From Flabesymbios commensalis (Eukaryota > Annelida > Polychaeta > Terebellida > Flabelligeridae), in NCBI GenBank assembly GCA_964017125.1, contig OZ024914.1:25781846-25845845 (forward strand): 64,000 bases of DNA, given 5' to 3'. The position numbers were made by a program, and so were the translations under genes. Below are positions 48,143 to 58,558 of the stretch, piece after piece. The notes under the pieces were generated by a model that saw only the letters and a program-made list of their open reading frames with translations, did no database searches and was not told the origin of the DNA. Within the stretch, counting starts at the first letter, position 1. Each line of letters starts with the position of its first letter.

Positions 48143-48387
48143 TCTGGTCTCATTTGAAATGCCTTGGTTAAGTTTAGTACTAATATTGCATGTTACTCTT
48201 GCTTCTACACTATGTGCATCACCTGTATTTATTACTCATTCATATTGGCTACATGATAATGTTTTCATTTCTCCTTGTTTGTGATCTTTTTATTAACACT
48301 TTAGATTGTACCTTTAAAAGGTGCCACGCTTCTTCAATCAGTGAGGTTTCAAAATTATTGACTTTCTTTTTGACAAGTCTAAATAAT

Positions 48388-48449
48388 GTTCAGTCACTTA
48401 ATTTGTGTCTCACGGACGCGACCCAGACACAACTTGAGTGAGTGAACAT
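48388..48449. mobile_element. Family C palindrome, diverged
   Basis: GTTCAGTCACTTAATTTGTG and ACACAACTTGAGTGAGTGAAC; tip TCAC-GGAC-GCGA, the one family C copy whose turn is not GNNA. Confidence 0.75.
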
Positions 48450-48889
48450 TGTAATTAGCACTGATTAGATAAGCTGACGGTTATAATAGTTAATTACTTT
48501 TTGTCGACTATTATTGAATAATAACAACACATTTGACTCAATTTAAGTTGTATAATTATTCAATATTTTTGTGCAGATAGATGTCTGTAATTTATTATAT
48601 TTTCTCATTACTTATATAATTTCATACGATAAATTTGATAAATTTAATTTTTAATTAAAGTAGCTGGGTCGTCATGATTCGCTTAGTACACTTTGTGGGC
48701 CCACCCGCATGCGAAACATGGTTACGTCCACAGGAGTGGGGTCCGCCGCAGTTTACATATGGTTTGGTGAAGCAAAACGACCCAGCTGCTTTAATAAAAT
48801 GTATTAAACTCTACAAGTAAACGGAGCCTTAATAAACATGATAAACAGATTGATGATAGTTGTTGTAAAGATATTGTTTGTTGTTGCAG

Positions 48890-49006
48890 CTACCACCACG
48901 ACCAGCGCCCCAACCACCACCACACCAACCACTACCGCCACCACCACAAACCATCGTCGTCACCATTCCACCAGGCACTCTTCGCGCCCCACTGTATCAC
49001 ATCCAG
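48890..49006 (+). CDS. Ephrin stalk exon 2
   Basis: This 117-bp exon follows GATATTGTTTGTTGTTGCAG and ends at CCAG|GTAAAA. It reads ATTTTSAPTTTTPTTTATTT, then NHRRHHSTRHSSRPTVSHP. The first half is a mucin-like Thr/Pro run; the second is a basic, His/Arg/Ser-rich segment that is unusual for an ephrin stalk. Phase 1 on both sides. The ACC/ACA-rich DNA is close to a trinucleotide repeat and so may vary in length between individuals. Assigned by phase and context, not by a family motif. Confidence 0.8.
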
Positions 49007-49061
49007 GTAAAAACACACGTAATCACAGTGCATCGACACCCTTCACGTACTAGGGTAGAAA

Positions 49062-49131
49062 ATGTAAATGTTGCCCCACTTGAAGTTGTGTTTCGCTAAC
49101 TCGAGACACAACTTCAAGCGGGCTAACATTT
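49062..49131. mobile_element. Family C palindrome in the last ephrin intron
   Basis: AAATGTAAATGTTGCCCCAC, then CTTGAAGTTGTG, with ACACAACTTCAAGCGGG on the right. Tip reads GTTA on the minus strand with altered closing bases. It starts only about 55 bp after the stalk exon. Confidence 0.82.
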
Positions 49132-49467
49132 GTGTTTTTTCAAGCACAAAATCAAGATATAGAACCAGCATGGTAAATATGTTTGTCCAAATGCGTATGA
49201 CATACATTAACAAGACATTAATTAAATAAAGAAAAATGTTACAGTTCTGTTGATATACGATGTTATGCACTTATCATTATATAGGCCTATATATTCTAAC
49301 ATGTCCAACCAGATCCATTGCTTTATATTCTATTTTTCATTGTTTAAAAATGGTTTTAGGATAAATTATGTTTCAACCTGTCTCATGTCTCATGTAAATG
49401 TGTCTCATGTAAATTTGAGTATTTACCAGACGTTTAATACTTTATTTTGTTTTTGTTTTCGCCACAG

Positions 49468-49655
49468 GGAAAGGAGGGAAACCAGACAAATCTGGTGAAA
49501 GCTCAAAAGACATTAACAAGTCAAACCATGAGAATGAAGTGACGGGACGCCAGGGCCAGACTGGTGGCGTCCGGACTCTGTCCATATCTGGATCAGTGGT
49601 GATCCTATCTGTCGTGCTATGGACCTGTTTACTCACAGCCCACATACACAGATAG
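49468..49655 (+). CDS. Ephrin C-terminal exon with GPI-type tail
   Basis: This exon follows TTTTGTTTTCGCCACAG and runs to TAG at 49653-49655. It reads GKGGKPDKSGESSKDINK, then SNHENEVTGRQGQTGG, then VRTLSISGSVVILSVVLW and TCLLTAHIHR. A polar spacer with small residues (QTGG or SGS as possible attachment sites) is followed by about 18 hydrophobic residues ending six residues from the C-terminus. That is the layout of GPI-anchored, class A-like ephrins. There is no class B cytoplasmic tail (no tyrosine-rich region, no C-terminal YYKV-type PDZ ligand). A very short transmembrane form with a TAHIHR tail cannot be excluded. Together the six visible exons encode about 270 residues. Confidence 0.88.
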
Positions 49656-50087
49656 CTGACATCTAGTGTGTCTCTACCGTAGTGTCTGGTGCATCACCCG
49701 GGCTGCCAATTCAGTGATCCGAACATTGTGGGGTGCCGCAAGGGGATTTACTTGGACCGCTTTTGTTCGTCTTATTTTCTGAGAATACAAAGAGACGGTT
49801 GTATACAGTGCGGCATTTCAAATTGGATGCGGAAGATCTCTTAATTGTTGGACTGTGTGGTACATGAGTCACGCACCCAGTGTCACGTTGACGTGGCGTT
49901 GTAGCAGATTTTCCACAACGCCGTGGCAACGTCTCACTGTAAGGGGGTGCACATCTGTTCACCTTCACTCGTGATCGTGAACTCTTCGTGTGTGCGTTTG
50001 TGTATTGTGAACTTTACAGCAACTTGTGATCGTGTTTCTCTGCTACTACTACCTTTATACTGTTTATAGGACAACTTACTATTCCTC

Positions 50088-50196
50088 AGTAACTAAACAC
50101 AAAACATTTGTGTATCATTTATACAATGTCGAACTAACGTCGAAGACGTTGGGCCGACGTTGTATAAATGTTATATAAATGTTTGTGTGTACTGGG
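50088..50196. mobile_element. Family A AT-rich-arm subfamily
   Basis: CAGTAACTAAACACAAAACA and GTGTGTACTGGG ends; arms TTGTGTATCATTTATACAAT around CGTC-GAA-GACG. Lies 3' of the ephrin stop codon. Confidence 0.87.
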
Positions 50197-50344
50197 TCTG
50201 GACTCACCGGGATATACCTGGGACTCCCCTCACGTCTGATCCATGTATCCTACCGGGATCATTTAGTCAGCAGGACCTGACGATCCAGGATCAGAAACTC
50301 AATGTGCCATCCTGTCCTGACAACACCAGATTTTGGCCTGGCGT

Positions 50345-50420
50345 TGATTGAAAACTGGGCCAGCGTCTCATACGTTGGCCCAGTCTTGAATCACCACTGG
50401 GCCAATACCTCTGGTTTGCC
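50345..50420. mobile_element. Family A degenerate copy
   Basis: GATTGAAAACTGGGCCAGCG and CGTTGGCCCAGTCTTGAATC around TCTCATA; right end GCCAATACCTCTGGTTTGCC. Confidence 0.7.
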
Positions 50421-50580
50421 AGAGCCTATTATATATTAATACACTGGGTCAAAAGAGCCCATCATACACCTTTGTTATCACTGTATATAAAGCAGAACAC
50501 ACTTATGTTATTTGTCATTATCGCAGAAATCCATTACTTTCGTTTTGTGTGACACAAATATTAAATATATTTGGACAGTA

Positions 50581-51106
50581 TTGGACAGTTTTTATTCTTT
50601 GACTAAGGATTAGACCCAAGTTTAAAAAAGTTACTGAAGCAATATATTTTGTAGCGATCTATTTTCCTATATATGACAAGACCTTTAGCTTCTATGGTAA
50701 ATATCAGTTTATATTGGAAATAATAGGTGTTAATCTAGTATGAATACAGCGTTCAGGTAGAGGATATGTAGAACTAAGTCCTAATAGTTACGAGTTTGCT
50801 TCAGGATACATATGCCTGCTAGTACAAACATGCACTAATCAATATTGATCGTTAAAAACGTCAGAGCTTGGTCAGAACCTAATTTCTACGTAAAACAGCT
50901 GAAACATAAAAATACTCAGAATTGTGCTTTCAGTTATTATTGAGTTAGGTAAATACTAAAACATATTGAGAGACAACTGAAAACAGAGCAACCAATAATC
51001 AGATAATACTGTGTCTTGCTTGTCGAACCGAAAAATCGCCTATCTGAACAGAATTAAATTAGTTAAAAACTATTATAGTGATGAACATATTGTAGCTTTA
51101 CATTAA
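50581..51106. other. Unassigned intergenic stretch
   Basis: Nothing recognised. Confidence 0.4.
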
Positions 51107-51341
51107 ACCTTTCATCACAGAGACCGTCTTCATACGTCAGAATCTGACGTCTGTAGACGTCAGATTCTGACGTATGAAGACGATCCCCGCACTGTAAGAA
51201 ATAAACTATTTATAATGGACGTAGATCCATAACATAGGTATGAATCGGAAAGAGCTAACTAAGACATTTATGATGATTTCAAATTAAAAAAAACCCTTTG
51301 GTCTCCATGGTTTATACAAAAATAATTCAGCGTTGTAAGGG
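51107..51341. mobile_element. Family D TTAA MITE, both ends present
   Basis: TTAA at 51103-51106 and 51342-51345 bracket ACCTTTCATCACAGAG on the left and GCGTTGTAAGGG on the right. The palindrome near the left end (about 51128-51186) is built of TACGTCAGAATCTGACGTCT and mirror with a 2-nt turn (GT). The remainder (AACATAGGTATGAATCGG, AACCCTTTGGTCTCCATGGT) matches the complement of the copy at 11826, proving one family. Confidence 0.9.
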
Positions 51342-51368
51342 TTAACCACAAACGCAGGCTGTATTTAA

Positions 51369-51610
51369 CCCTTTAAACCCTCACGATGTATCAACGCATC
51401 ATTTCGCATCTCTGAAGTATGACCTAATTTCCTAAAACCTAGGGGTTTAGGAACGAAAATTTTCGTGGAACTGTTTTCATAATAGTGATATCTTTTTTTC
51501 ACTTCCACCCTCTTCAAGTCATCTTCATCCACTACAGGCCGAGAATTGCGAGAGCAATTCGCGGCTTGTAGTGGATGACGATGACAATAGTGAATTCAGG
51601 CTTGAAAAGG
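51369..51610. mobile_element. Family C-prime TTAA MITE with distinct palindrome
   Basis: TTAA (51365-51368, 51611-51614) brackets CCCTTTAAACCCTCACG and CTTGAAAAGG. The palindrome CATCCACTACAGGCCGAGAA is mirrored around TTGC-GAGA-GCAA. Only copy seen. It shares the TTAA/CCCTTT ends of families C and D but not their interior. Confidence 0.85.
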
Positions 51611-51964
51611 TTAATAAGAAAAATAGCTCTCTTCATTTCTTTTCGTTTGCTGCTCTTCTTTATTATTGGTATTGTTTGTTGAACTATAAATGATATTTTC
51701 TTTGTTTCGTTCACTTCTCTACCACTGTCTACCAAACTGCTATGGTCCTCAAACTTATTAAAGATTATTGTGGACAATTTTGATCAAATCAGTTGCTGCA
51801 CTTCAGGTGCAGATAATTTTCTTGCATTTGCAAAATCATAGCATAGATTATGCCATAAACAGATGACGGATATCTACTTATTGAACAATATTATACTATT
51901 TTTATAGGTATATTTTCCTAATACTACTGGTTTAAAAAAACATTTCTACAATCAGTTCCTTGAT

Positions 51965-52004
51965 GCTACTAGCAAGACTTTATATATAAAGTTCTTGCTA
52001 CTAG
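51965..52004. repeat. Short AT-rich palindrome
   Basis: CTACTAGCAAGACTTTATAT and its mirror (ATATAAAGTTCTTGCTACTAG) around TATA, with one unpaired base. Confidence 0.8.
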
Positions 52005-52729
52005 TAATACATTTTATTCACACAAAAGGGTACATTTATCTACATTAATAATTGTTTTATAAAAACTGGCTACCGTTCATATCCTGACAATGACCGCCAT
52101 GCTATGAACTGGAGATCTCCTTACTGGGTTAACAGTTGTTCAAAAAAATAAAGCTTCTAGACGTCCCCGTTTTGAAAGCTACTCAATAAAGTAAGCTAAT
52201 TACTTGAAAAAACAGCTAAGCATGTGTCCGTGAAAGTGGTTCAATCATGAATATGCTGATCATTACAGCCTCCATATTATAGTCTACCCATCTGATTGGC
52301 CGACAATGACACACAATTGAAACCAGATCAGCTTTTACTACAGTGCGGACTGATAATTGGCATACGGAAACATTTCACTCACAAATAGAACACCTTGCTC
52401 ATGACTGATTCGTTGTCTTTCTACACTAGACCAACGTTCAACCAATTGTATTACTGTGATTTGTGTCTATGCTAAAAATAACCATTTGCCTCACTAATAG
52501 TGTGCCATAATGTTATAAATTATTATCCGTTAAACAACAAATTACAGAATATTCACAAGTCATTAAAAATAAAATACCTATCCTAAATGCATGTCGTGTC
52601 CAACCTGGTTGTTTTGCTCGTCTCAAAGCATTGTGAAAAAGCTCAAAGATTTTCCTCAATTAAGTAAAAGCGTATAACTTACATTGTTGTGTAAATATAC
52701 ACGAGAATCGCCCTAACAAATATAGGAAA
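52005..52729. other. Unassigned intergenic stretch
   Basis: Nothing recognised beyond a short AGACCAACGTTCAACCAATT fragment near 52430. Confidence 0.4.
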
Positions 52730-52825
52730 TGTAGCTAACATTGGTTCAATATCGGCCAACGTTGCAGACGTAGGTAAATCATTGAATCAACGTCAAGTCA
52801 ATGACATCCTATATTTGCTGAGGCG
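52730..52825. mobile_element. Family A degenerate copy
   Basis: AGCTAACATTGGTTCAATAT, core CGTT-GCA-GACG, then ATTGAATCAACGTCAAGTCA and right end TATATTTGCTGAGG. Confidence 0.7.
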
Positions 52826-54164
52826 CAAGCATTTGTGTACAGTCATAGCATATTCGTGTACAGTGCTTATTTATAAGTAATGAATTGATGAAAGGAGGGT
52901 GCAGTAGCATACAGACTTGTAGATATTTTGTGTATATTTGCGACTGTCGTACGCCAGTGAAGTTGTTATATTCACTCTAAATTTTGATTCGTAACTTTAT
53001 TTATGTGCATGTGTGTTAAGCCGCTAATTGAGGCGTCCAAGTGAACTAGGCCTACGCATCAAGGTGTACACCATTTTTGCACATATTGTACGATAATTTA
53101 ACGTTGTTTGAAACTGTATAGAGAGGTTATTTTTTGCCACAAAAAACTTTGTATAAAATATATTGTATGATAAGTGACGTATACAAAAATATAACATGTT
53201 TATGAACAAACACAACAAAATTTTTTGTCCACAACATACAGCAAATGTTTTGTTTGAATAAAAAAAATTATTTATTTTGATTTAACTATCCGGATTCGCT
53301 TTTAAATTCTCATTGATTATCTTTGTGATACTAAACTTCAATGCCAGACATACGTAAAAGTTAACCATTATGTTTTCAGTGTAATATCACATGTTGTGAA
53401 TTCAAATTATATATGTATTTCAAAAAATAGTCAGGTCAGAAAGGTCTTTAACGTAAAGAATTATATCATAACCCACATGTTTGACATTATTGTATTATTT
53501 CCGTAGTAGCTGTGTTTCGTACTGCTCCTCTGATTGGTCCAGACTGCCGTCTGTACCAATCAGAGAACCACGAAGAATCATGCCTCTTGGACACTGCCAT
53601 TTCAGTGTTCGCAGGATTAGTAGAATAATGCGGCTGCTGTTTTGTTGACGCCGATTCTTTGACATGTTGTGTTACGGATGTCTAGTCAGGTTGTGAGGTG
53701 GTTTACAATGTAGCTTTTCTAACTGGTTGTCCCCAGCGATTAAAGGGTGGCTTATGCCTCTTCAAGTGGCAGAAGCCACTCTTTGATCACTGAGTGTTTG
53801 CTTAGTAAATTGAACAGCTATGTAGAGATATCCCTGTTTAATAGCTGTAGTATATTATCATGTCTTTATCTCTCGTATGGTAACCCTTGTGCTGCTAGGA
53901 CCGTTTATATATACGTTTTCAAGCCTGCGTAAGTCCATAGCAAATATCACTGGATTTTATAAAAAATATGTTTAGATGCTGAGTTAATGAAATAATCTAT
54001 ATTGGAGGTGTCTATTTTTCATAAATGTAAATATTTTTCGTCATTTAAAGCTGGGAATTGTGTTAGGAATTCCAGCTTTAAATAAATGGAAATTAGAAAC
54101 AAACAATTCAGCAGCACAAGGGTGTTCCATCAACAACTATTCAGCTGAAATTCTCAGAGTTTAA
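52826..54164. other. Unassigned intergenic stretch with two small palindromes
   Basis: 53529-53575: TCTGATTGGT and ACCAATCAGA around CCAGACTGCCGTCTGT. 54041-54088: AAAGCTGGGAATT and AATTCCAGCTTT around GTGTTAGG. No exon recognised. Confidence 0.55.
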
Positions 54165-54401
54165 CCCTTTAACCGCCGGTGCCGCATTTATTCGGGTTTT
54201 CATTTTTATTAGCACATTAAGTACCAAATTTTAAATATGTCAAAGATAAAATGCGACATCAACCAGCAAGATTTGAAAAGAGTTGACTTCCATTTTGTCA
54301 AATCTGAATAATTTTCACTCACTTGAAGTTGTGGATCGCGTCAGCGAGACACAACTTCAAGTGGGTGGAAATTCAAATTGAATAATTTGGCGGTTAAAGG
54401 G
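54165..54401. mobile_element. Family C TTAA MITE, type copy
   Basis: TTAA (54161-54164, 54402-54405) brackets CCCTTTAACCGCCGGTGCCG and AATTTGGCGGTTAAAGGG: 237 bp with about 13-bp perfect inverted ends. The palindrome near 54311-54373 (CACTCACTTGAAGTTGTGGA) turns at TCGC-GTCA-GCGA. Best copy for defining the family. Confidence 0.93.
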
Positions 54402-54405
54402 TTAA

Positions 54406-55221
54406 TGGAAACAAAATTGACTAGAAGTCAAAACTGTCTGCTTGTGAAAAGAAAATCTATTCATTTTCATTTGCATAATTTTTACTTCTGCATTCTCAAA
54501 ATAAAAATCATATGAAAGTTTTTATTCATTGAATAGATTTCGGTGCAAGAAAATAAATAAACACAGAATAATGTTAGATTTGGATAACTTTTATTCAGTC
54601 CCACACATAAAGGGGCCACTTTACCACAGCCTTCAGCTCGATTGTTTTGTAATTTGGTAAAGTGTGAATGTCGCCATTATTTCTTTTTTATTTAATTGTT
54701 ATAATATGTAGTCGTTTGATGTGATACTGACACATTAGGTTGTCTGATAACATTATTATTAATAAGGTACCATGATTCAATAAATACACAAACAAAAAAG
54801 TCAGATACTAGTAGTATGGTGATCACTATATCATTTTGCTTGTTCCATTCAGTGGGGTTGATTTTTGCATGTGAGTTTTCAATTACACCTCAATACTTAT
54901 TTTCGTTTTTTTTGACAACGTTGGTTCGTGAGCATGTTGCTAAAATCAACACAATTTAAGGTTATATCAAATTAAACGGTTATATCTAGTCGGAGCAACC
55001 AAATTTTGATTCATTGAGACTACTTGATTTGTTGGGTGAACAGTTACTCCTTATTTGCGAATTAAAGCATGGCCATAGTGCTAAATCATAATCCAGAAAT
55101 GTGATTTAGGCAGTTAATTTATTTATGTTAGATATATTATTCAAGATACATAATTTGTGACGGTGACAGTCATACGCTTCTTTCTGCAGTTTTTTACTCA
55201 TGCTCTTAGATTACTTCCATA
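54406..55221. other. Unassigned AT-rich intergenic stretch
   Basis: Nothing recognised. Confidence 0.4.
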
Positions 55222-55225
55222 TTAA

Positions 55226-55372
55226 CCTTTTCTGTGCGGGGACCGCCTTGAGACGTCATAATGTGACGTCTGTAAACGTCAGAGTCTGAGTTTAGACGTC
55301 AGAATGTAGACGCCAAGAAGAATTTGACGTCTGTAGACTTCATATTCTGACACTGTCTAAAGTCTATCCCCT
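55226..55372. mobile_element. Family D TTAA MITE, rearranged copy
   Basis: TTAA (55222-55225) then CCTTTTCTGTGCGGGGACCG starts a family D end. The palindrome is expanded: GACGTC-type motifs occur about six times with interruptions, as if the hairpin arms had been partly duplicated. Right end not identified. Confidence 0.75.
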
Positions 55373-55659
55373 TTTGTCTTGAATTAAAACACTTTCGACA
55401 AGTAATACATGTATATTGTTTATTCCACTCAAACAAGAGTTTTTCAGAAAATCAAAGCAAATGTTGTCACGGTTGCGTAAATTCCTAAATATGAACGACT
55501 CCAAAACACATAATTATAATGATCCAGCATCAAAGGTGTTCTGGAGATAGTAAAACATCGTTCCCTTCGTAATAACATGCAAATCTTTCCAAATGATTAT
55601 CAAAGTTGTCAAACCTTCTCCGTGACACAGACTAGCCGGCTGTGATAAAACCTCGTATA

Positions 55660-55768
55660 CCAGCAAATACGATACTTTGACCCGATGTTTATTTAATGTT
55701 GGACCACCGTCGCAGACGGTGGACCAACATTAAACAAACATCGGGTCAACGTCTTCTGTTTGCTGGGA
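55660..55768. mobile_element. Family A MITE with TA duplication
   Basis: TA (55658-55659, 55769-55770) flanks CCAGCAAATACGATACTTTG and GTCTTCTGTTTGCTGGGA; arms GACCCGATGTTTATTTAATG match nearly perfectly around GTC-GCA-GAC. 109 bp. Confidence 0.94.
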
Positions 55769-56506
55769 TATCATATAGCCTATGTTGATCACATTGAAAT
55801 GTTGCACTGCATTTAATTTATCTACACGTGTCATGTGTAGGAGACGGTGTCACAGTATAGCGGTAGATTGTACAGAAAAAGAAGTGTTATTTCAGTTGAC
55901 TACTATACCCCTGTATTGCATTGTTTCACTGTATGTATGTATGAAAACCAGGAGAAACAGGTCTCGTGAATAAACACATGCATATTGATATATAAATATA
56001 TTATATATATATGATTCGTTTATTGTCTTCTTTTATCAGGTGTGAGTTAATATTATCTTGATCTTATTAGTGAACACTATATATTACCGTTTTTCTCCCC
56101 ACAGAAGGTGGTTGGGTGGTTGACTGTGACCAAGGAATATATTCCTTGCTGTGACGTAGGTTGGTATGTCCAACTGTCCGTTTGTTGGCATACTGCTTTT
56201 CTTGTACATTCTCAAAAGCCACCGTAGTGGAGCATGAAACTTCACTTAACCCACTATGCTTGAGACTCTATTTAAAGAGTCAAGATGCAAGACCGCTGCG
56301 GGGATTGTGATCAAATTTAATTTTTAGAGTAATTGTAGTTTTATTTGCTGTCTACTATTTTAATATTTAGTTTGGATTAATTTTCTGGCAATTTATGTTA
56401 ACTCCCAGATTTAAAACCGTGGATTGCTCCCTGAACATATACAAAACTGTATCGTATTTAAGATCCTAAATGTAATGGCCCTTTATTTTCGGAGCCAACC
56501 CTGCAA
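55769..56506. other. Unassigned intergenic stretch
   Basis: A small TATA microsatellite lies near 55990-56010. No gene recognised. Confidence 0.4.
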
Positions 56507-56612
56507 GCACGAGCCGTTAACCCAATTTTGGCTCAAAGTTTGCTCAGCGTCTAAGACGCTGGACTAACAGTACGCCAGTATTGGGGCAACATGTCATGTT
56601 ACTGGCAAGTAT
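56507..56612. mobile_element. Family A degenerate copy
   Basis: CCTGCAAGCACGAGCCGTTA and CAACATGTCATGTTACTGGC ends; core GCGTC-TAA-GACGC. Confidence 0.72.
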
Positions 56613-56984
56613 TGAAATATATGTCGTCCACCTGAAATTTCACCTATTGGCTCAGACCATTATCATTGGCCACGACAGCTACGGAGCTCGTGTAGTCATT
56701 ACCTGACTACTCGCTAGGATCGTGTAGCGCAAGCACTACATTATGATATACCCATCTTCCCTTGGCCAGGCTCACGCGAGTGCATACCGCAGGAGCCTGG
56801 CCGTATCCAGTAATACAATCAGTTATTCTGTCTACCTGGTCATCTTGGGGGTGTGTCTGAGATTCAAACCTCATTGGATGTTTCAGATTTATAAATGTGT
56901 CCTCAAAGGTCTCGAAGAATTGACATCTTGTTCATCTCTCATACACAGTCACATGTTTCCGTTGCTAGATCTAGCCTAGATGTA

Positions 56985-57867
56985 CAGTACTGATTTAGCA
57001 AAATGGGACAAGCTTTTTCAGTGGGGCTAGCCCCGGCTAACGCAGGCTAGCCCTGGGCTAGCCCCATGTTCTCTCCCCACCCCATTTGGGGCTCGCATGT
57101 ATGCGCCCAAAGTTATAAAATCGTTTAGCCGGGCCGCAATGTGCGTTTTGGTATAAGTTCATATAACTGGAGCCGCGCTCATATCGCCGGGGCTCAAGCC
57201 AATCTAGAGCCTCGGCGAATTGAGTCAACGCCTGTCAGGCGGGCTTCTCGTCTGGTCCAGTTTCAAGCTCGGCCGGTGCGCCGGGCGAGCCTGACTTTCC
57301 AGGTACCTGTTTTTTCATCTTCAGTTAGGCTTATTCCAGTGTCCGTAGCTTCATAAAACCACCCATTTTCTGAATTTATACACTGAACTGCTTGTCTGAT
57401 ACTAAAGATAATGTCTAAATGCTAAAGGCTAAATGCTAAATGGCTAAAAAGAAATAAATGAGGACTGCAACAGGTCTACATGTATACACGTACGGACACT
57501 CAATTATTGCACGTTTAGATATCCTTGGATCAACTCAGAGCTGTTCAGATGATGCTGAATGTGGTCAAGCTGAGCGCGCCCTGTCTTGCCCAGAGCGAGC
57601 TTGGCCAGCCCGGCGAGATGACACATGGTTCACAGCATCCATGCTAGCCGCCACACAGCATACTGGGTGCAAGCCCAAGTAGAATTTGGGCGGATATATT
57701 TTCCTGGCCCGAACCGTGTGGGGGCTCGAGCCCATTTCATGCGCTGGGCGCAACCAATTCTGCGCCTGTCTCGCCAGGCTTGCGCCCGGGCTAATGACGG
57801 GCTGGCCAGCGGTAACGCAGGCCAGCCACTGATGAAAAATCTGTCCCATTTTGTGAAATCAGTACTG
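56985..57867. mobile_element. Family E DNA element, copy 2 (883 bp, TA-flanked)
   Basis: TA (56983-56984, 57868-57869) flanks the same ends as copy 1, in the same orientation. It differs by scattered substitutions and by about 10 extra bases near 57520. The equivalent 71-codon open frame is 57141-57356. Confidence 0.93.
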
Positions 57868-58339
57868 TACTATAGACAAGCTGGGAAACTCTCATTTGGA
57901 CAGTGACGTGTACCGCCATTCAGGGAGCTGGGAACACAATGACATCAGCGTGAGATTCCGAGCTTATCTTCCTATCTGATCTATCATACCAACGGAAACA
58001 AGCAGGCTCTGTTCTCAGTCAGCTGTCAACGCCTGGTCAAGGGCTCTCTGATTGGCCGGTCTTGCGACGCGCGACATTCAAGGTATCTGGCTATTTAAAA
58101 TAGTTGGACTGTATGCTCGATAAAGCAAGGCATCGCACTGCGAGCTCGTGGGTAACTTGTTATGGAAGATGGATATACCATAAAAGCCCCCATTGAGAGT
58201 CACCTGGTGAATCTAGCCGAAACATCGTTCTAAATGAAGGTGCGCGTGGCTCGGCACGAAATTAACGTCGATACACTGGTTTCAACCTTAACTCGACGAG
58301 GCTGCCATCAACGTGATGTCGCCTTGACACATTGAGAAG
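57868..58339. other. Unassigned GC-richer intergenic stretch
   Basis: Contains CTCTGATTGGCC (about 58048) and TATTTAAAATAG (about 58091), which look like CCAAT and TATA boxes, followed by an ATG at 58162 that opens only 23 codons. On the minus strand it may be the body of the SINE whose tRNA-like head is at 58340-58424. Confidence 0.35.
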
Positions 58340-58424
58340 GGAGAAACCACGCAGGATGTTCGAACCCGAGACGCATGCATGACTGGCGAGGCTGTCTGGT
58401 GCTCTACCAAAGCGCCACGTCCCC
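58340..58424 (-). repeat. tRNA-like head of a SINE (or tRNA pseudogene)
   Basis: Read on the minus strand it begins GGGGACGTGGCGCTTTGGTA with an A-box-like TGGCGCTTTGGTAGAGCACC and has a B-box GGTTCGAACATCC (58354-58366). The length of about 85 nt suits a Ser/Leu-type tRNA with a long variable arm. The acceptor stem pairs partly but the T stem is poor, so a functional tRNA is unlikely. Confidence 0.6.
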
Positions 58425-58558
58425 TTCTCTATTATTCTGAAGATGAATAATTATGAATTATAGGGTTTGCTCTATTTGTCAAAGTATCAAAAGGGGTGAA
58501 GGTTTGAGCTTTGTATGTGTTAGACAATCTTATCTGTAATTTGCGTGAGACAACCACG

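Larger units (their letters stand above)
49656..50580 (+). other. Probable ephrin 3' untranslated region
   Basis: No splice signal is needed after the stop. The first poly(A)-signal-like hexamer downstream is ATTAAA at 50560-50565, followed by T/G-rich text. If that is used, the 3' UTR is about 0.9 kb and carries two family A palindromes. End position is inference. Confidence 0.35.

Noticed and set aside
58040-58230. Promoter with CCAAT and TATA-like boxes before an ATG
   Set aside because: The frame ends after 23 codons and the block may be SINE body on the other strand; too weak to call a gene.
58180-58240. Hammerhead ribozyme-like text (CTGGTGA ... CCGAAAC)
   Set aside because: The core differs from CTGATGA and no stem II can be formed between the two motifs.
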